Shown: positions 35,450 through 44,758 of the stretch, piece by piece
Position numbering within the stretch: position 1 is the first letter of the stretch
Layout: each line of letters opens with the position of its first letter
NCBI RefSeq assembly: GCF_000017245.1
Contig: NC_009655.1
Coordinates: forward strand, 2,046,001-2,110,000
Source: Actinobacillus succinogenes 130Z
GTDB lineage: Bacteria; Pseudomonadota; Gammaproteobacteria; Enterobacterales; Pasteurellaceae
Direction of reading: 5' to 3'
DNA: 64,000 nt
The notes under the pieces: model-generated
The model's database searches: none
What the model was told of the DNA's origin: nothing
The model's input: only the letters and a program-made list of their open reading frames with translations
Position numbers and translations under genes: made by a program

Positions 35450-36619
35450 TTAAATCGTACCGTTCAGCACATCAACTACCGCTTGAGCCGCCTGTTTATC
35501 GGCGCCACAACGGATTTGGCGGTGCAGTTCGGTAAAGCGTTGAATTAAAACTGTGCGATTTTTGACCGCACTTTCTCCCAGATAAATCTCCATTTTCTGC
35601 GCTAATTTCTGCGGCGTACAATCATCCTGAATCATTTCCGGCACCAACATTTCGTTCGCCAATAAATTCGGCAGCGAAATGTAGTTCGTTTTAACCAAAC
35701 GTTTGGCTAAAAAATAAGTAAACGGTTTCATGCGGTATCCCACTACCATCGGCGATTTACACAACATACATTCTAAAGCGGCCGTTCCCGACGCCAGCAA
35801 GGTGGCGTCCGCCGCAATCATTGCCTGCCGGGCCTGACCGTCCAGTAAAATTAAAGGTAAATCGGGGGCAACCCGCGCTTTTACCGCTTCAAACTGGCGA
35901 CGCCGTTTTTCGTTAATCAACGGCACCAGAAATTGTATATCGGGATGCGCATTTTTTAACAGTTGGGCGGTTTGTAAAAAAGGCGCCGCCAGAAATTCCA
36001 ATTCCGAACTGCGACTCCCCGCTAAAATCGCCACGTAACGTCCGGCTGCGTCCAATCCCAACTGTCCGCAGGCTTGCGCGCGATTCGGTTGCAACGGCAC
36101 GGCATCCGCCATAGTGTGACCGATAAAACGACAGGGTACATTGAAACGGTCATAAAAGGCTTTTTCGAAAGGCAAAAACGCCAAAACCAGATTAGTCGCT
36201 TTGGCGATTTTAAAAACCCGTTTCTGACGCCAGGCCCAAACGGAAGGGCTGACGTAATGAATGGTTTTAATGCCCTGCGCTTTCAGTTTATCTTCTACAT
36301 ACAGGTTGAAATCCGGCGCATCAATACCGATAAAAATATCGGGTTTCTCCGCCAGCATACGTTCCACGACCAATTTACGGATTTTTAACAGCCGCGGTAG
36401 ATGTTTCAGGATTTCAACCAATCCCATTACGGCGATTTCTTCCATATCTACCAAAGTTTCACAGCCCTGAGCCGACATTTGTGGCCCGGCAATACCGATA
36501 AACCGCGCATTCGGGTATATCCGTTTCAGCTCTCGAATTAATCCGGCGCCTAAAATATCACCCGACACTTCGCCGGCGACTAAGGCGACGGTGAGATGAT
36601 TTTGCTTCCGTTGTTCCAT
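35450..36619 (-). CDS. lpxB: Lipid-A-disaccharide synthase
   Basis: Glycosyltransferase of 389 residues that joins UDP-2,3-diacylglucosamine and lipid X to form the lipid A disaccharide at the inner face of the inner membrane. Motifs are AGEVSGDILGAGLIREL, FIGIDAPDFNL, HYVSPSVWAWRQKRV and LASGTAALECMLCKSPMVVGYR. It lies downstream of lpxA, but a hairpin terminator of paired uptake signals sits between them (36638-36662). An uptake-signal core is inside near 35570. Confidence 0.96.
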   Translation of the reverse strand: MEQRKQNHLTVALVAGEVSGDILGAGLIRELKRIYPNARFIGIAGPQMSAQGCETLVDMEEIAVMGLVEILKHLPRLLKIRKLVVERMLAEKPDIFIGIDAPDFNLYVEDKLKAQGIKTIHYVSPSVWAWRQKRVFKIAKATNLVLAFLPFEKAFYDRFNVPCRFIGHTMADAVPLQPNRAQACGQLGLDAAGRYVAILAGSRSSELEFLAAPFLQTAQLLKNAHPDIQFLVPLINEKRRRQFEAVKARVAPDLPLILLDGQARQAMIAADATLLASGTAALECMLCKSPMVVGYRMKPFTYFLAKRLVKTNYISLPNLLANEMLVPEMIQDDCTPQKLAQKMEIYLGESAVKNRTVLIQRFTELHRQIRCGADKQAAQAVVDVLNGTI

Positions 36620-36637
36620 AAAAATATCCTAAAAAAT

Positions 36638-36662
36638 AACCGCACTTTTTTGAAGTGCGGTT
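36638..36662 (-). terminator. Intra-operon hairpin of paired uptake signals between lpxA and lpxB
   Basis: Inverted repeat AACCGCACTT / AAGTGCGGTT with a 5-base loop, 20 bases after the lpxA stop. On the minus strand it is followed by ATTTTTT, a proper terminator tail. It would reduce lpxB-rnhB transcription relative to fabZ-lpxA. Confidence 0.75.
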
Positions 36663-36681
36663 CGATTGTTTACCCTTTTAC

Positions 36682-37470
36682 TTAACGGATAATACCACGG
36701 GTCGAACGGGCGAAGAAATCTAAGAAAAAACTCACCGCACTTTCCGTCTGGGCGTAAGTTTCGATTTCCGGCATCACTTCTTCCAGGGTACGTCCGCTGC
36801 GGTAAATCAGCTTGTAAACGTTACGAATGGCATGCAACGTCGGTTTGTCGAAACCGCGACGTTTTAAGCCTTCGATATTCACACCGAACGGGCGGGCGTG
36901 GTTACCTTGCGCCATCACGTACGGCGGCACGTCCTGACTGACCATGGAACCGCCGCCTAACATAACGTGAGCACCGACGATGACGAATTGGTGGATTGCC
37001 GACATACCGCCCACAATGACGAAATCGTCCAATTCCACGTGCCCCGCCAATGTGGCATTGTTGGCTAAAATACAACGATTTTTAATTTGGCAGTCATGGG
37101 CAACATGCGCGTTCACCATAAACAGGTTGTCGTCACCGATATTTGTGACCCATCCGCCTTGCGCCGTGCCGCGGTGAATGGTCACGTTCTCGCGAATGCG
37201 GTTACGGTTGCCGATTACCGTACGGGTCGCTTCGCCCTGATATTTTAAATCCTGATTGATTTCACCGATGCTTGCGCCCTGGTAAATACGGTTATCTTCA
37301 CCGATTTTGGTGATACCGCGCACCACGACGTGTGAATACAGAATTGTGCCTTTGCCAATTTCCGCATCTTTTTCTACGACGCAAAACGGACCGATAATCG
37401 CGTTTTCGCCGATTTTAGCACCCTCTTCAACGATAGCTGAAGGATGAATTTTTGCCGTTGAATGGATCAT
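36682..37470 (-). CDS. lpxA: UDP-N-acetylglucosamine acyltransferase
   Basis: First enzyme of lipid A synthesis, 262 residues. The N-terminal left-handed beta-helix shows hexapeptide repeats ([25 protein letters not shown]). The catalytic histidine is in [12 protein letters not shown], and [18 protein letters not shown] follows. TAAGGAGCCAAA is an excellent ribosome site. It lies 12 bases after fabZ. Confidence 0.97.
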
Positions 37471-37482
37471 TTTGGCTCCTTA

Positions 37483-37935
37483 CTAGCGACGGGCGCACAT
37501 TAATTTAGCTTCGCAGGCGACTTCGCCGTTAACCGTAGCGCGTCCGATAAAAGACGTAATACCGCGCCGTTCTTTAATGACTTCTACGTAGAGTTCCATT
37601 TGATCACCCGGCAATACCGGACGTTTGAAACGCGCATCGTCGATACCGGCGAAATAAAATAATTCGCCCCCTTGAATTTCATGGGTTTTGAATGCTAAAA
37701 GCCCCATAGATTGCGCCAACGCTTCAAGAATTAATACGCCGGGTAAAATCGGTTCATTCGGGAAATGTCCGGTAAAACACGGCTCATTGACTGAAATGTT
37801 TTTAATGGCTTTCAACCATTCGCCTTCTTGAAAATCCACGACACGGTCTACTAACAGGAAAGGAAAACGGTGCGGTAACAGCGTCATGATTTCTTTTGCT
37901 TCGATAATTCTTGGAGTACGGTTTTCAGTTGTCAC
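37483..37935 (-). CDS. fabZ: (3R)-hydroxyacyl-ACP dehydratase FabZ
   Basis: Dehydratase of fatty acid elongation, 150 residues, hot-dog fold. The active-site segment GHFPNEPILPGVLILEALAQ has the catalytic histidine and glutamate. LLPHRFPFLLVDRV is the typical N-terminal motif. The start is a GTG at 37933-37935 (GTGACAACTGAAAAC) preceded by AAGGATCCC; no in-frame ATG fits as well. It leads lpxA and lpxB. Confidence 0.96.
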   Translation of the reverse strand: MTTENRTPRIIEAKEIMTLLPHRFPFLLVDRVVDFQEGEWLKAIKNISVNEPCFTGHFPNEPILPGVLILEALAQSMGLLAFKTHEIQGGELFYFAGIDDARFKRPVLPGDQMELYVEVIKERRGITSFIGRATVNGEVACEAKLMCARR

Positions 37936-38047
37936 AATGGGATCCTTAATTATTTTTTAAGAATGAAGAGAGAAAATTTCCTGAATTATACGTTATTTCG
38001 CGGGAAATGAGTAGAGGTTGACCGATTCAACCGTAACAATTACCAAA

Positions 38048-38080
38048 AAACCGACCGCACTTTAAAAGTGCGATCGGTTT
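38048..38080 (-). terminator. mgl operon terminator made of paired uptake signals
   Basis: Long inverted repeat AAACCGACCGCACTTT / AAAGTGCGATCGGTTT with one mispair and a single-base loop centre, 16 bases after the mglC stop; the minus-strand tail is TTTTTTGG. Confidence 0.85.
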
Positions 38081-38095
38081 CCTGCCTGTTTTTAG

Positions 38096-39103
38096 CTATT
38101 TTTTCTTCGCATATTTCAGGCTGTCGATTGCCACTGCCAGGATGATAATCGAACCTTTGATGATGTATTGCCAGTAAGGATTTACGCCGATATAGGTTAA
38201 TCCGTAGTTAATGACGGTAAAAATCAATACCCCGGTGACCACTCCGATAATGGTGCCCACGCCGCCGGCGAAGGAAACACCGCCCACCACACAGGCGGCA
38301 ATGGCGTCCAATTCGTACATGAAACCTAAATTGTTGGTAGCGGAACCGATACGTCCGGCTTCCAGCATACCGCCGAAAGCGTAGAACATGCCCGCCAAGG
38401 TATAAATGACTAACAGGTTGCGGGTAACGTTCACTCCGGAAACACGCGCCGCTTCCGGGTTACCGCCGATGGCGAAAATATTTTTACCGAAGCGGGTTTT
38501 GTTCCATAAAATCCACATAATGATTGTGGCGATGATGGCGTAAATCGTAATATACGATAACTTAAACGAACCGAAACGGAAGAAGCCCTGCGCGAAAGCG
38601 GAAAAGTTTTCGCTGAAACCGGCGATCGGCGAACCGCCCACGGCATCATAATACAAAGAGTTGAAACCGTATACGATAATCATGGTGCCCATGGTGGCAA
38701 TAAACGGCGTAACGTTTAACACGGAGACGATAAAGCCGTTGATTAATCCGATAACCGCACCGACGGCACATACCACTAAAATAACCACGAAAATCGGCAT
38801 TTCCGGTAGATCCGGGAATACGCGGTTCATATTATCCATCGCCTGCAACATGGTAGCGGCCACCACCGCCGCTAACCCTACCTGACGACCGGCGGACAAA
38901 TCGGTTCCCTGTACCACCAATAACCCCGCAATCCCTAACGCAATGATTAAACGTACGGAAGATTGGGTCAGAATATTACTGAAATTCATCAGATTTAAGA
39001 ATGAAGGGTCTTGCGCAATAATGACCCCCAATAAAATAAGTAATACGAAATAAATGGCATTTTGTTTGAAAAAATCCCATGTTTTATTTTTTTGACCAGC
39101 CAT
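38096..39103 (-). CDS. mglC: Galactose/methyl galactoside ABC transporter permease
   Basis: Inner-membrane permease of 335 residues with about ten helices, BPD_transp_2 family. Family stretches are GLLVVQGTDLSAGRQVGLAAV, IATMGTMIIVYGFNSLYYD and VVGGVSFAGGVGTIIGVVTGVL. GAAGGAACGTT precedes the ATG. It is the last gene of mglBAC, 12 bases after mglA, and is followed by a strong terminator. Confidence 0.96.
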   Translation of the reverse strand: MAGQKNKTWDFFKQNAIYFVLLILLGVIIAQDPSFLNLMNFSNILTQSSVRLIIALGIAGLLVVQGTDLSAGRQVGLAAVVAATMLQAMDNMNRVFPDLPEMPIFVVILVVCAVGAVIGLINGFIVSVLNVTPFIATMGTMIIVYGFNSLYYDAVGGSPIAGFSENFSAFAQGFFRFGSFKLSYITIYAIIATIIMWILWNKTRFGKNIFAIGGNPEAARVSGVNVTRNLLVIYTLAGMFYAFGGMLEAGRIGSATNNLGFMYELDAIAACVVGGVSFAGGVGTIIGVVTGVLIFTVINYGLTYIGVNPYWQYIIKGSIIILAVAIDSLKYAKKK

Positions 39104-39115
39104 ACAACGTTCCTT

Positions 39116-40627
39116 CTATAAATACTTAGCTGCCAGTTGCAAAATTTCTTCCTGCGAAGTTTTTGCCGTTTCTACAATACCTGCGACACGTCCGTTGCTC
39201 ATCACTAAGATCCGGTCGGTAATCCCTAATAATTCGGGCATTTCGGAGGAAATCATAATGATGCCTTTATCCTTTTGTGCCAGCTGCATAATTAATTGAT
39301 AAATTTCGAATTTGGCACCGACGTCGATACCTCGGGTCGGTTCGTCCAACATCAGAATTTCCGGTTGTGTCAACAGCCAACGTCCGATGATAACTTTCTG
39401 CTGATTGCCGCCGGAAAGCGAACCGATAGTAGTTCGGTGCGAGGGTGTTTTCACATTCATGGCATCGATCACCCACTGGGTGTCGCTTTTCATTTTTTTA
39501 TTGCTCAATAACCCCCACTTCGTCATGTAAGCTTTCATGTTGGAAATCAGAGAATTGAATTCAATACTCAAATTCGCATAAATTCCGGTAGAACGGCGTT
39601 CTTCGGTAACGAGTGCAAAACCGTTATTGATGGCTTCAAGTGCGGTTCGATTATGCATGGTTTTTCCGTGTAATTTTACGGTACCGCCCCGACGTTCCCG
39701 TACACCGAAAACGGTCTCCACGATATCCGTCCGTTTGGCGCCCACTAAGCCGGCAATACCGAGAATTTCTCCTTTGCGCAATTGGAAACTGACATCCTGA
39801 ATAGACGGCTGATTAAGGGCCGTTAAGTGTTCTACCTCCAGAATCACCTCTTTCGGCGTATTGGTTTTTTCAGGGAAGCGCTGGGTTAACTCGCGTCCCA
39901 CCATCATCGCCACGACCTGCTCCATAGTCGTATCATTCACATTGACGGTATTCACCCATTGACCGTCGCGCAGAATAGTGATTTCGTCACAAATTTTGAA
40001 TATTTCATCCATTTTGTGGGAAATATAAATAATACCGCAACCGCGGTTTTTCAGTTTTTCGATGATTTTAAACAGATGCTCCACTTCTTTTTCGGAAAGA
40101 GACGACGTCGGTTCGTCCATAATCACAATTCTGGCCTGATAAGAGAATGCTTTCGCAATTTCAATCATCTGCATCTGAGAAACGGAAAGATTTGCCACTT
40201 TTTCCCGCGGATCCACCTCGATACCTAATTCGTCAAAAATCGCCTTGGTGTCGTTATACATTTTGTTGTGATCGACAAAAACGCCTTTTAACGGATAACG
40301 CCCTAACCAGAGATTATCCATGACACTGCGCTGACGGACTAAGTTTAATTCCTGATGTACCATGGAAATCCCGTTTTCCAAGGCTTCTTTCGATGTTTTA
40401 AAATTGACGGGTTTGCCTAAAAATAAAATTTCGCCTTCATCTTTAGCGTAAATTCCGAACAGGCATTTAAGTAAAGTTGATTTTCCAGCCCCGTTCTCCC
40501 CCATTAAGGCATGAACACTATGAGATTTTACGGAGAGGTTGGCATGGTCTAGGGCTTTCACCCCCGGAAATGACTTGCTAACGTTGGGCATTGTGAGTAG
40601 CACTTCCTGACTACTTTGTGCTGTCAT
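39116..40627 (-). CDS. mglA: Galactose/methyl galactoside ABC transporter ATP-binding protein
   Basis: Two fused ABC ATPase domains, 503 residues. The first has a complete Walker A (GENGAGKSTLLKCL), signature LSVSQMQMIEIAKA and Walker B IVIMDEPTSSL. The second has the altered Walker A GLVGAKRTDIVE usual in MglA/RbsA-type proteins, and signature LSGGNQQKVIIGRWL. It powers galactose import with MglB and MglC. It lies between mglB and mglC, about 70 bases after mglB. Confidence 0.96.
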   Translation of the reverse strand: MTAQSSQEVLLTMPNVSKSFPGVKALDHANLSVKSHSVHALMGENGAGKSTLLKCLFGIYAKDEGEILFLGKPVNFKTSKEALENGISMVHQELNLVRQRSVMDNLWLGRYPLKGVFVDHNKMYNDTKAIFDELGIEVDPREKVANLSVSQMQMIEIAKAFSYQARIVIMDEPTSSLSEKEVEHLFKIIEKLKNRGCGIIYISHKMDEIFKICDEITILRDGQWVNTVNVNDTTMEQVVAMMVGRELTQRFPEKTNTPKEVILEVEHLTALNQPSIQDVSFQLRKGEILGIAGLVGAKRTDIVETVFGVRERRGGTVKLHGKTMHNRTALEAINNGFALVTEERRSTGIYANLSIEFNSLISNMKAYMTKWGLLSNKKMKSDTQWVIDAMNVKTPSHRTTIGSLSGGNQQKVIIGRWLLTQPEILMLDEPTRGIDVGAKFEIYQLIMQLAQKDKGIIMISSEMPELLGITDRILVMSNGRVAGIVETAKTSQEEILQLAAKYL

Positions 40628-40696
40628 ACATCACCCCACAAATTATGATAAAAATCAGGCACGTATAACTCCGTGTTACACGTGCCCACAGTACGA

Positions 40697-41689
40697 TTAT
40701 TTCAAAAATTCGGATAAATTGTCTTTATCTACGCCAACGTAAGGAATACGAACCACCTTATTTTCCACTTTCCACTCGGTTCCTTCCGCAGCATCTTTAC
40801 CCTGTCCTAAGTTATTGGCTAACTGAACTACCGCTTTACCTTGACCGGCGCCGTCATTTAACACAGTACCTGCGATATCGCCTTTCTTGATTAGTTGCAG
40901 AACTTCAGGTAAGGCGTCTACACCGAAAATCGGTAATTTCTTACCGTGCGCTTTTACGGCTTCCAACGCGCCCATCGCCATACCGTCGTTATTGGAAATA
41001 ATCATTTCAATTTCGTTGGCTCTAGCGCTGGATAACCAAGCGTCGGTTTTATCTTTCGCCATCGCGGCATCCCACATACCGGTATCCATAAACAATTGTT
41101 CGGTTTGAATACCTAATTCGTTTAGTTTTTCAATTACGTATTTAGTACGGGCCTCCGCATCCGGGTGTCCAGGCTCTCCTTTTAATAATACATATTGAAT
41201 TTTACCGTCTTTATTTAAGTCTAATGCCGGATTGGCTTTCCATTGTTTGGCAATCAAATCGCCCTGAATCAAGCCGGATTCTTTCGGATCAGTCCCCACA
41301 TAATAGGCTTTATCGTATTTTGCCAACGCTTTTTCACCAGGATCTTTATTAAAGAATACCACCGGAATATCATCCGGTTTGGCTTTACCGATAATAGTTG
41401 GGGCGGCTGAAGGGTCGACCAGATTAATGGCTAAGGCTTTGACGCCTTTGGATATTAAGACGTCCACTTGGTCGTTTTGAATGGATTGGGCATTTTGAGA
41501 ATCATTCATCAACAATCTCACATCTTTTAATTGTTCTGCTTCCTTGTTGATTTCTTTACGCATTAACGCCATGAAATTATCGTCGTATTTATAAATCGTG
41601 ACACCGATTTTGGTTTCGGCTTGAGCGGTACTCATACCGGCAACTAGACCAACAGCCAATGCAACTGCACTTAGACCTAATTTTTTCAT
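40697..41689 (-). CDS. mglB: D-galactose/D-glucose-binding periplasmic protein
   Basis: Periplasmic sugar receptor of 330 residues. The signal peptide MKKLGLSAVALAVGLVAG ends at AQA before ETKIGVTIYKYDDNF. A calcium loop of EF-hand type is visible in DLNKDGKIQ. AIIGNNDGMA-like sequence (ISNNDGMAMGALEAV) and FGVDALPE line the sugar site. The frame extends 13 codons upstream, but ATG 41687-41689 starts the signal peptide and has GGAGAAG before it. First gene of mglBAC, with a CRP-type promoter upstream. Confidence 0.96.
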   Translation of the reverse strand: MKKLGLSAVALAVGLVAGMSTAQAETKIGVTIYKYDDNFMALMRKEINKEAEQLKDVRLLMNDSQNAQSIQNDQVDVLISKGVKALAINLVDPSAAPTIIGKAKPDDIPVVFFNKDPGEKALAKYDKAYYVGTDPKESGLIQGDLIAKQWKANPALDLNKDGKIQYVLLKGEPGHPDAEARTKYVIEKLNELGIQTEQLFMDTGMWDAAMAKDKTDAWLSSARANEIEMIISNNDGMAMGALEAVKAHGKKLPIFGVDALPEVLQLIKKGDIAGTVLNDGAGQGKAVVQLANNLGQGKDAAEGTEWKVENKVVRIPYVGVDKDNLSEFLK

Positions 41690-41858
41690 AATGCTACTTC
41701 TCCAGTTAGTAGAATCAAATTTATCCATAGGGGTGCTTCACGGCGTTTTTCACTCAGCCCGAGGCTATGCGATAACACAGTTATCAGGAACCGTTTATCT
41801 TTCATAAAAACGTTCCTATCAACAAACCCTAAAAATGCTGCGTCCTGCAGCTGGCGAG

Positions 41859-41901
41859 AATATAACGGTTAAAGCAGCAAAATACCGTGATCAACCTCAC
41901 A
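41859..41901 (-). promoter_or_regulatory. mglB promoter with CRP site
   Basis: CRP-like site CGTGA-TCAACC-TCACA at 41886-41901, one base off the palindromic consensus. On the minus strand a TATATT -10 hexamer (complement of 41859-41864) lies where an activator centred at -41.5 would need it, giving a start near 41852 and a leader of about 160 bases before mglB. The start position is inferred from spacing. Confidence 0.65.
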
Positions 41902-41935
41902 ATTTCACATTAACCCTTTCAGCTATTTATAAAAA

Positions 41936-41977
41936 TGTGATTCAGATCACAAAGCAAAAATTTTATTATGGTATTCT
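41936..41977 (+). promoter_or_regulatory. galT promoter with perfect CRP site
   Basis: TGTGA-TTCAGA-TCACA at 41936-41951 is a perfect 5-6-5 CRP palindrome. A -10-like TATTCT at 41972-41977 predicts a start near 41985, which puts the CRP centre at -41.5 (class II). No clear GalR/GalS operator was found in the 355 bases between mglB and galT, which hold no gene. Confidence 0.75.
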
Positions 41978-42044
41978 TACGGCGTTTCAAAATTGAATAA
42001 CCAATAACGTTAACATTTACAGTCAAGTTGTAAGGAGTGGCACA

Positions 42045-43088
42045 ATGACTACGTTATTCGACCCTACGGAACACCCGCACCGCCGTTATAACCCGTTAAC
42101 GGATCAATGGGTGCTCGTCTCTCCCCATCGCGCCAAACGTCCTTGGCAAGGTCAACAGGAAAAAGTCAACGAAGAACAAAAACCGACTTATGATCCGCAC
42201 TGTTATCTCTGTCCGGGTAATAAGCGGATCACCGGCGAACCTAATCCCGATTACCGACAACCTTATGTATTCCGCAACGACTTTTCCGCCTTACTGCAGG
42301 ATACGCCGATGCCGGAACAAGATGAGGATCCGCTTTTTTGCACGGCTCCCGCCCGCGGTGAAAGTCGCGTCGTCTGTTTTTCACCGGATCACAGCAAAAC
42401 TTTGCCTTTATTAACCGTTAATGAAATCACCGAAGTAATTAAAGTCTGGCAACAACAGCTGCAGGAACTCGGACAAACCTATCCATGGGTACAGATTTTC
42501 GAAAATAAAGGTGCCGCAATGGGTTGTTCCAATCCGCACCCCCACGGACAAATCTGGGCAAACAGTTTTTTACCGAACGAAGTAGCACGGGAAGACATCA
42601 ATCAACGAAAATATTACCAACGACAAGGTTCCGTTATGTTGATGGATTACGCCAAGCGGGAACTGGAAAAAAAAGAACGCATTGTGGTGGAAACCGAACA
42701 CTGGCTCGCCGTGGTACCGTATTGGGCGGTCTGGCCGTTTGAAACTTTGTTGTTGCCAAAAAGTCACGTGAAGCGATTAACCGAATTATCCGAACGGCAA
42801 GCTCAGGATCTAGCGGTAATACTGAAAAAACTAACCACCAAATACGATAACTTATTCGAAACCAGCTTTCCGTATTCTATGGGGTTCCACGCCGCTCCGT
42901 TCAACGCCGAAGATAACGAACACTGGCAACTGCACGCTCATTTTTACCCGCCGCTATTAAGATCGGCCACCGTACGCAAATTTATGGTGGGTTATGAAAT
43001 GCTGGGCGAAAGCCAACGGGATTTAACCGCGGAACAAGCGGCGGCAAGATTACGGGAATTAAGTGAGGTTCATTATAAACTACGGTAA
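42045..43088 (+). CDS. galT: Galactose-1-phosphate uridylyltransferase
   Basis: Leloir pathway enzyme that exchanges UMP between UDP-glucose and galactose-1-phosphate. 347 residues. The catalytic HxHxQ is in CSNPHPHGQIW; zinc cysteines are in CYLCPGN. The C-terminal WQLHAHFYPPLLRS is typical. TAAGGAGTGGCACA is a strong ribosome site. First gene of galTKM; the next gene, galK, is more than 500 bases away across an inverted-repeat element. Confidence 0.97.
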   Translation: MTTLFDPTEHPHRRYNPLTDQWVLVSPHRAKRPWQGQQEKVNEEQKPTYDPHCYLCPGNKRITGEPNPDYRQPYVFRNDFSALLQDTPMPEQDEDPLFCTAPARGESRVVCFSPDHSKTLPLLTVNEITEVIKVWQQQLQELGQTYPWVQIFENKGAAMGCSNPHPHGQIWANSFLPNEVAREDINQRKYYQRQGSVMLMDYAKRELEKKERIVVETEHWLAVVPYWAVWPFETLLLPKSHVKRLTELSERQAQDLAVILKKLTTKYDNLFETSFPYSMGFHAAPFNAEDNEHWQLHAHFYPPLLRSATVRKFMVGYEMLGESQRDLTAEQAAARLRELSEVHYKLR

Positions 43089-43094
43089 ATATTC

Positions 43095-43305
43095 TTACTT
43101 TCTTTGCTTCGCCAAAGGTAAACATACTTTTCTTTGCTTGTACAAAGAAAAGTATACAAAAGAAAGTGCACCCCGACTTCGGTGCGGTTCTTCGCTTAGT
43201 TGAAATTTTCTTTACGAAAAATAAGTAAACTCGCTACGCTCAAACAAACTTATTTTTCTGAAAATTTCAAGTCGCTCAGGCACCTCAGACGGGGACCCCA
43301 TTGAC
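43095..43305 (+). repeat. Copy B of the intergenic stem-loop repeat, after galT
   Basis: Contains a small hairpin (ATACTTTTCTTTG / CAAAGAAAAGTAT near 43125-43155), then a long one at 43202-43268. The long one has arms GAAATTTTC + AAAAATAAGT and ACTTATTTTT + GAAAATTTC around a loop with CTCGCTACGCTCA. It ends with ctcaggcacctcagacgggg, shared with copy A at 18 kb. No coding sequence is seen. Confidence 0.75.
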
Positions 43306-43374
43306 GCATTACCATAATTAAGTGCGGTCAAAATTTTGAACGTTTTTTATAATCGACAAAAAACTATAATTTTA

Positions 43375-43575
43375 GCGTGTCGGCAATCCCCCTTTTTGCC
43401 GCCTGAAAATCATAAAATTTGTTTAACGAAAATCTTGTAAACTCGCTACGCTCAGACAAACAAGATTTTCTACAAATTTTATGATTTTCAGGAAACAAGG
43501 CAAAACGAGGGCGTGTTTCTTTTGCCTACTTTGCTTTGCACGAGCAAAGAAAAGTAGGTCGTCCCGCGGGACGAA
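43375..43575 (-). repeat. Copy C of the intergenic stem-loop repeat, inverted, before galK
   Basis: Reverse-oriented relative of copy B. The long hairpin at 43403-43491 has a 20-base outer stem (CTGAAAATC... / ...GATTTTCAG), an inner stem GAAAATCTTG / CAAGATTTTC and a loop again containing CTCGCTACGCTCA. A second hairpin (CCTACTTTgCTTTG / CAAAGaAAAGTAGG) lies near 43525-43560. Shares aaagaaacacgccc (reversed) with copy A. Copies B and C fill the whole 512-base galT-galK gap. Confidence 0.75.
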
Positions 43576-43600
43576 ATCCCAAACATAAAAAGGATATTTT

Positions 43601-44758
43601 ATGCACCCAAAATCACAATCAAAACAACTATTCCGACAAAAATACCAAAAATCTCCTACTCTTAATGTTTATGCGCCCGGTCGCGTCAATATTATCGGCG
43701 AGCACACCGATTACAACGACGGATTCGTGATGCCGTGCGCCATTAATTACGGTACGGCGATCAGCGGCGCTAAACGGGATGATCACCGGTTCAACGTCTA
43801 TGCAGCGGATTTAGATGAATTTGATGAATTTCGTTTGGATCAACCGATCATCCCGAATCCCTCCAAAAAATGGACGGGTTATGTGCGCGGTGTGGTGAAA
43901 TTCGTACAGGAACGTTGCCCCGAGTTCCGACAAGGAGCGGATTTGGTTATCAGCGGCGATGTGCCGTTGTCATCGGGATTAAGTTCATCCGCATCACTGG
44001 AAGTGGCCGTGGGAAAATTTTGTCAATTACTGGGCGATTTGCCGCTCAATAACACGGATATCGCGCTTATCGGGCAAAAAGCGGAAAACCGCTTCGTCGG
44101 CGCGAATTGCGGCAATATGGATCAACTGATTTCCGCCTTAGGTCAGGCGGATCATTTGCTGATGATTGACTGCCGTTCTCTCGAAACCGTACCGACGCCG
44201 GTACCGGAAGACATCGCCGTGATGATTGTAAATTCCCATGTGAAACACGATTTAGTCACCGGGGAATACAATACCCGCCGGCAACAATGCGAGACGGCGG
44301 CAAAATTTTTCGGCGTGAAAGCGTTGCGCGACGTGTCTATAGAACAATTCCAAAAAAGAGAGGCGGAATTGACCGCACTTGACCCCGACACGGCTAAACG
44401 CGCCCGTCATATCGTGACGGAAAACCAACGGGTACTGGATGCGGCGTATGCCCTGAATCACAGTGATATTTCCCGATTAGGCGAATTAATGAACGCATCG
44501 CACGTATCCATGCGGGACGATTTCGAAATCACCACACCGGAAATCGATTATCTGGTGGAACTGGCGCAATCGGTAATCGGCAAATCCGGCGGTGCGCGCA
44601 TGACCGGCGGCGGGTTCGGCGGCTGTATCGTTGGTTTGGCACCGAAAGACAAAGTAGACGCAGTGCGTCAGATTATTGCAGAAAACTATGAAAAACGGAC
44701 AGGCTTGAAAGAGAGTTTTTACGTCTGCACGGCATCACAAGGGGTGCATCAATGTTAG
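43601..44758 (+). CDS. galK: Galactokinase
   Basis: Phosphorylates galactose to galactose-1-phosphate; GHMP kinase of 385 residues. The substrate signature GRVNIIGEHTDYNDGFVMP, ATP loop DVPLSSGLSSSASLE and C-terminal GGARMTGGGFGGCIV are all present. AAAAAGGATATTTT precedes ATG 43601. It overlaps galM by 7 bases. An uptake-signal core lies inside near 44375. Confidence 0.97.
   Translation: MHPKSQSKQLFRQKYQKSPTLNVYAPGRVNIIGEHTDYNDGFVMPCAINYGTAISGAKRDDHRFNVYAADLDEFDEFRLDQPIIPNPSKKWTGYVRGVVKFVQERCPEFRQGADLVISGDVPLSSGLSSSASLEVAVGKFCQLLGDLPLNNTDIALIGQKAENRFVGANCGNMDQLISALGQADHLLMIDCRSLETVPTPVPEDIAVMIVNSHVKHDLVTGEYNTRRQQCETAAKFFGVKALRDVSIEQFQKREAELTALDPDTAKRARHIVTENQRVLDAAYALNHSDISRLGELMNASHVSMRDDFEITTPEIDYLVELAQSVIGKSGGARMTGGGFGGCIVGLAPKDKVDAVRQIIAENYEKRTGLKESFYVCTASQGVHQC

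Noticed and set aside
41760..41830. Possible GalR/GalS operators (aaccgttt, aaaacgttcc)
   Set aside because: Only half-sites fit the palindromic consensus; too weak to report as a feature.
43089..43600. CRISPR-like array in the galT-galK gap
   Set aside because: Only two hairpins in opposite orientation, with no regularly spaced direct repeats and no cas genes nearby.
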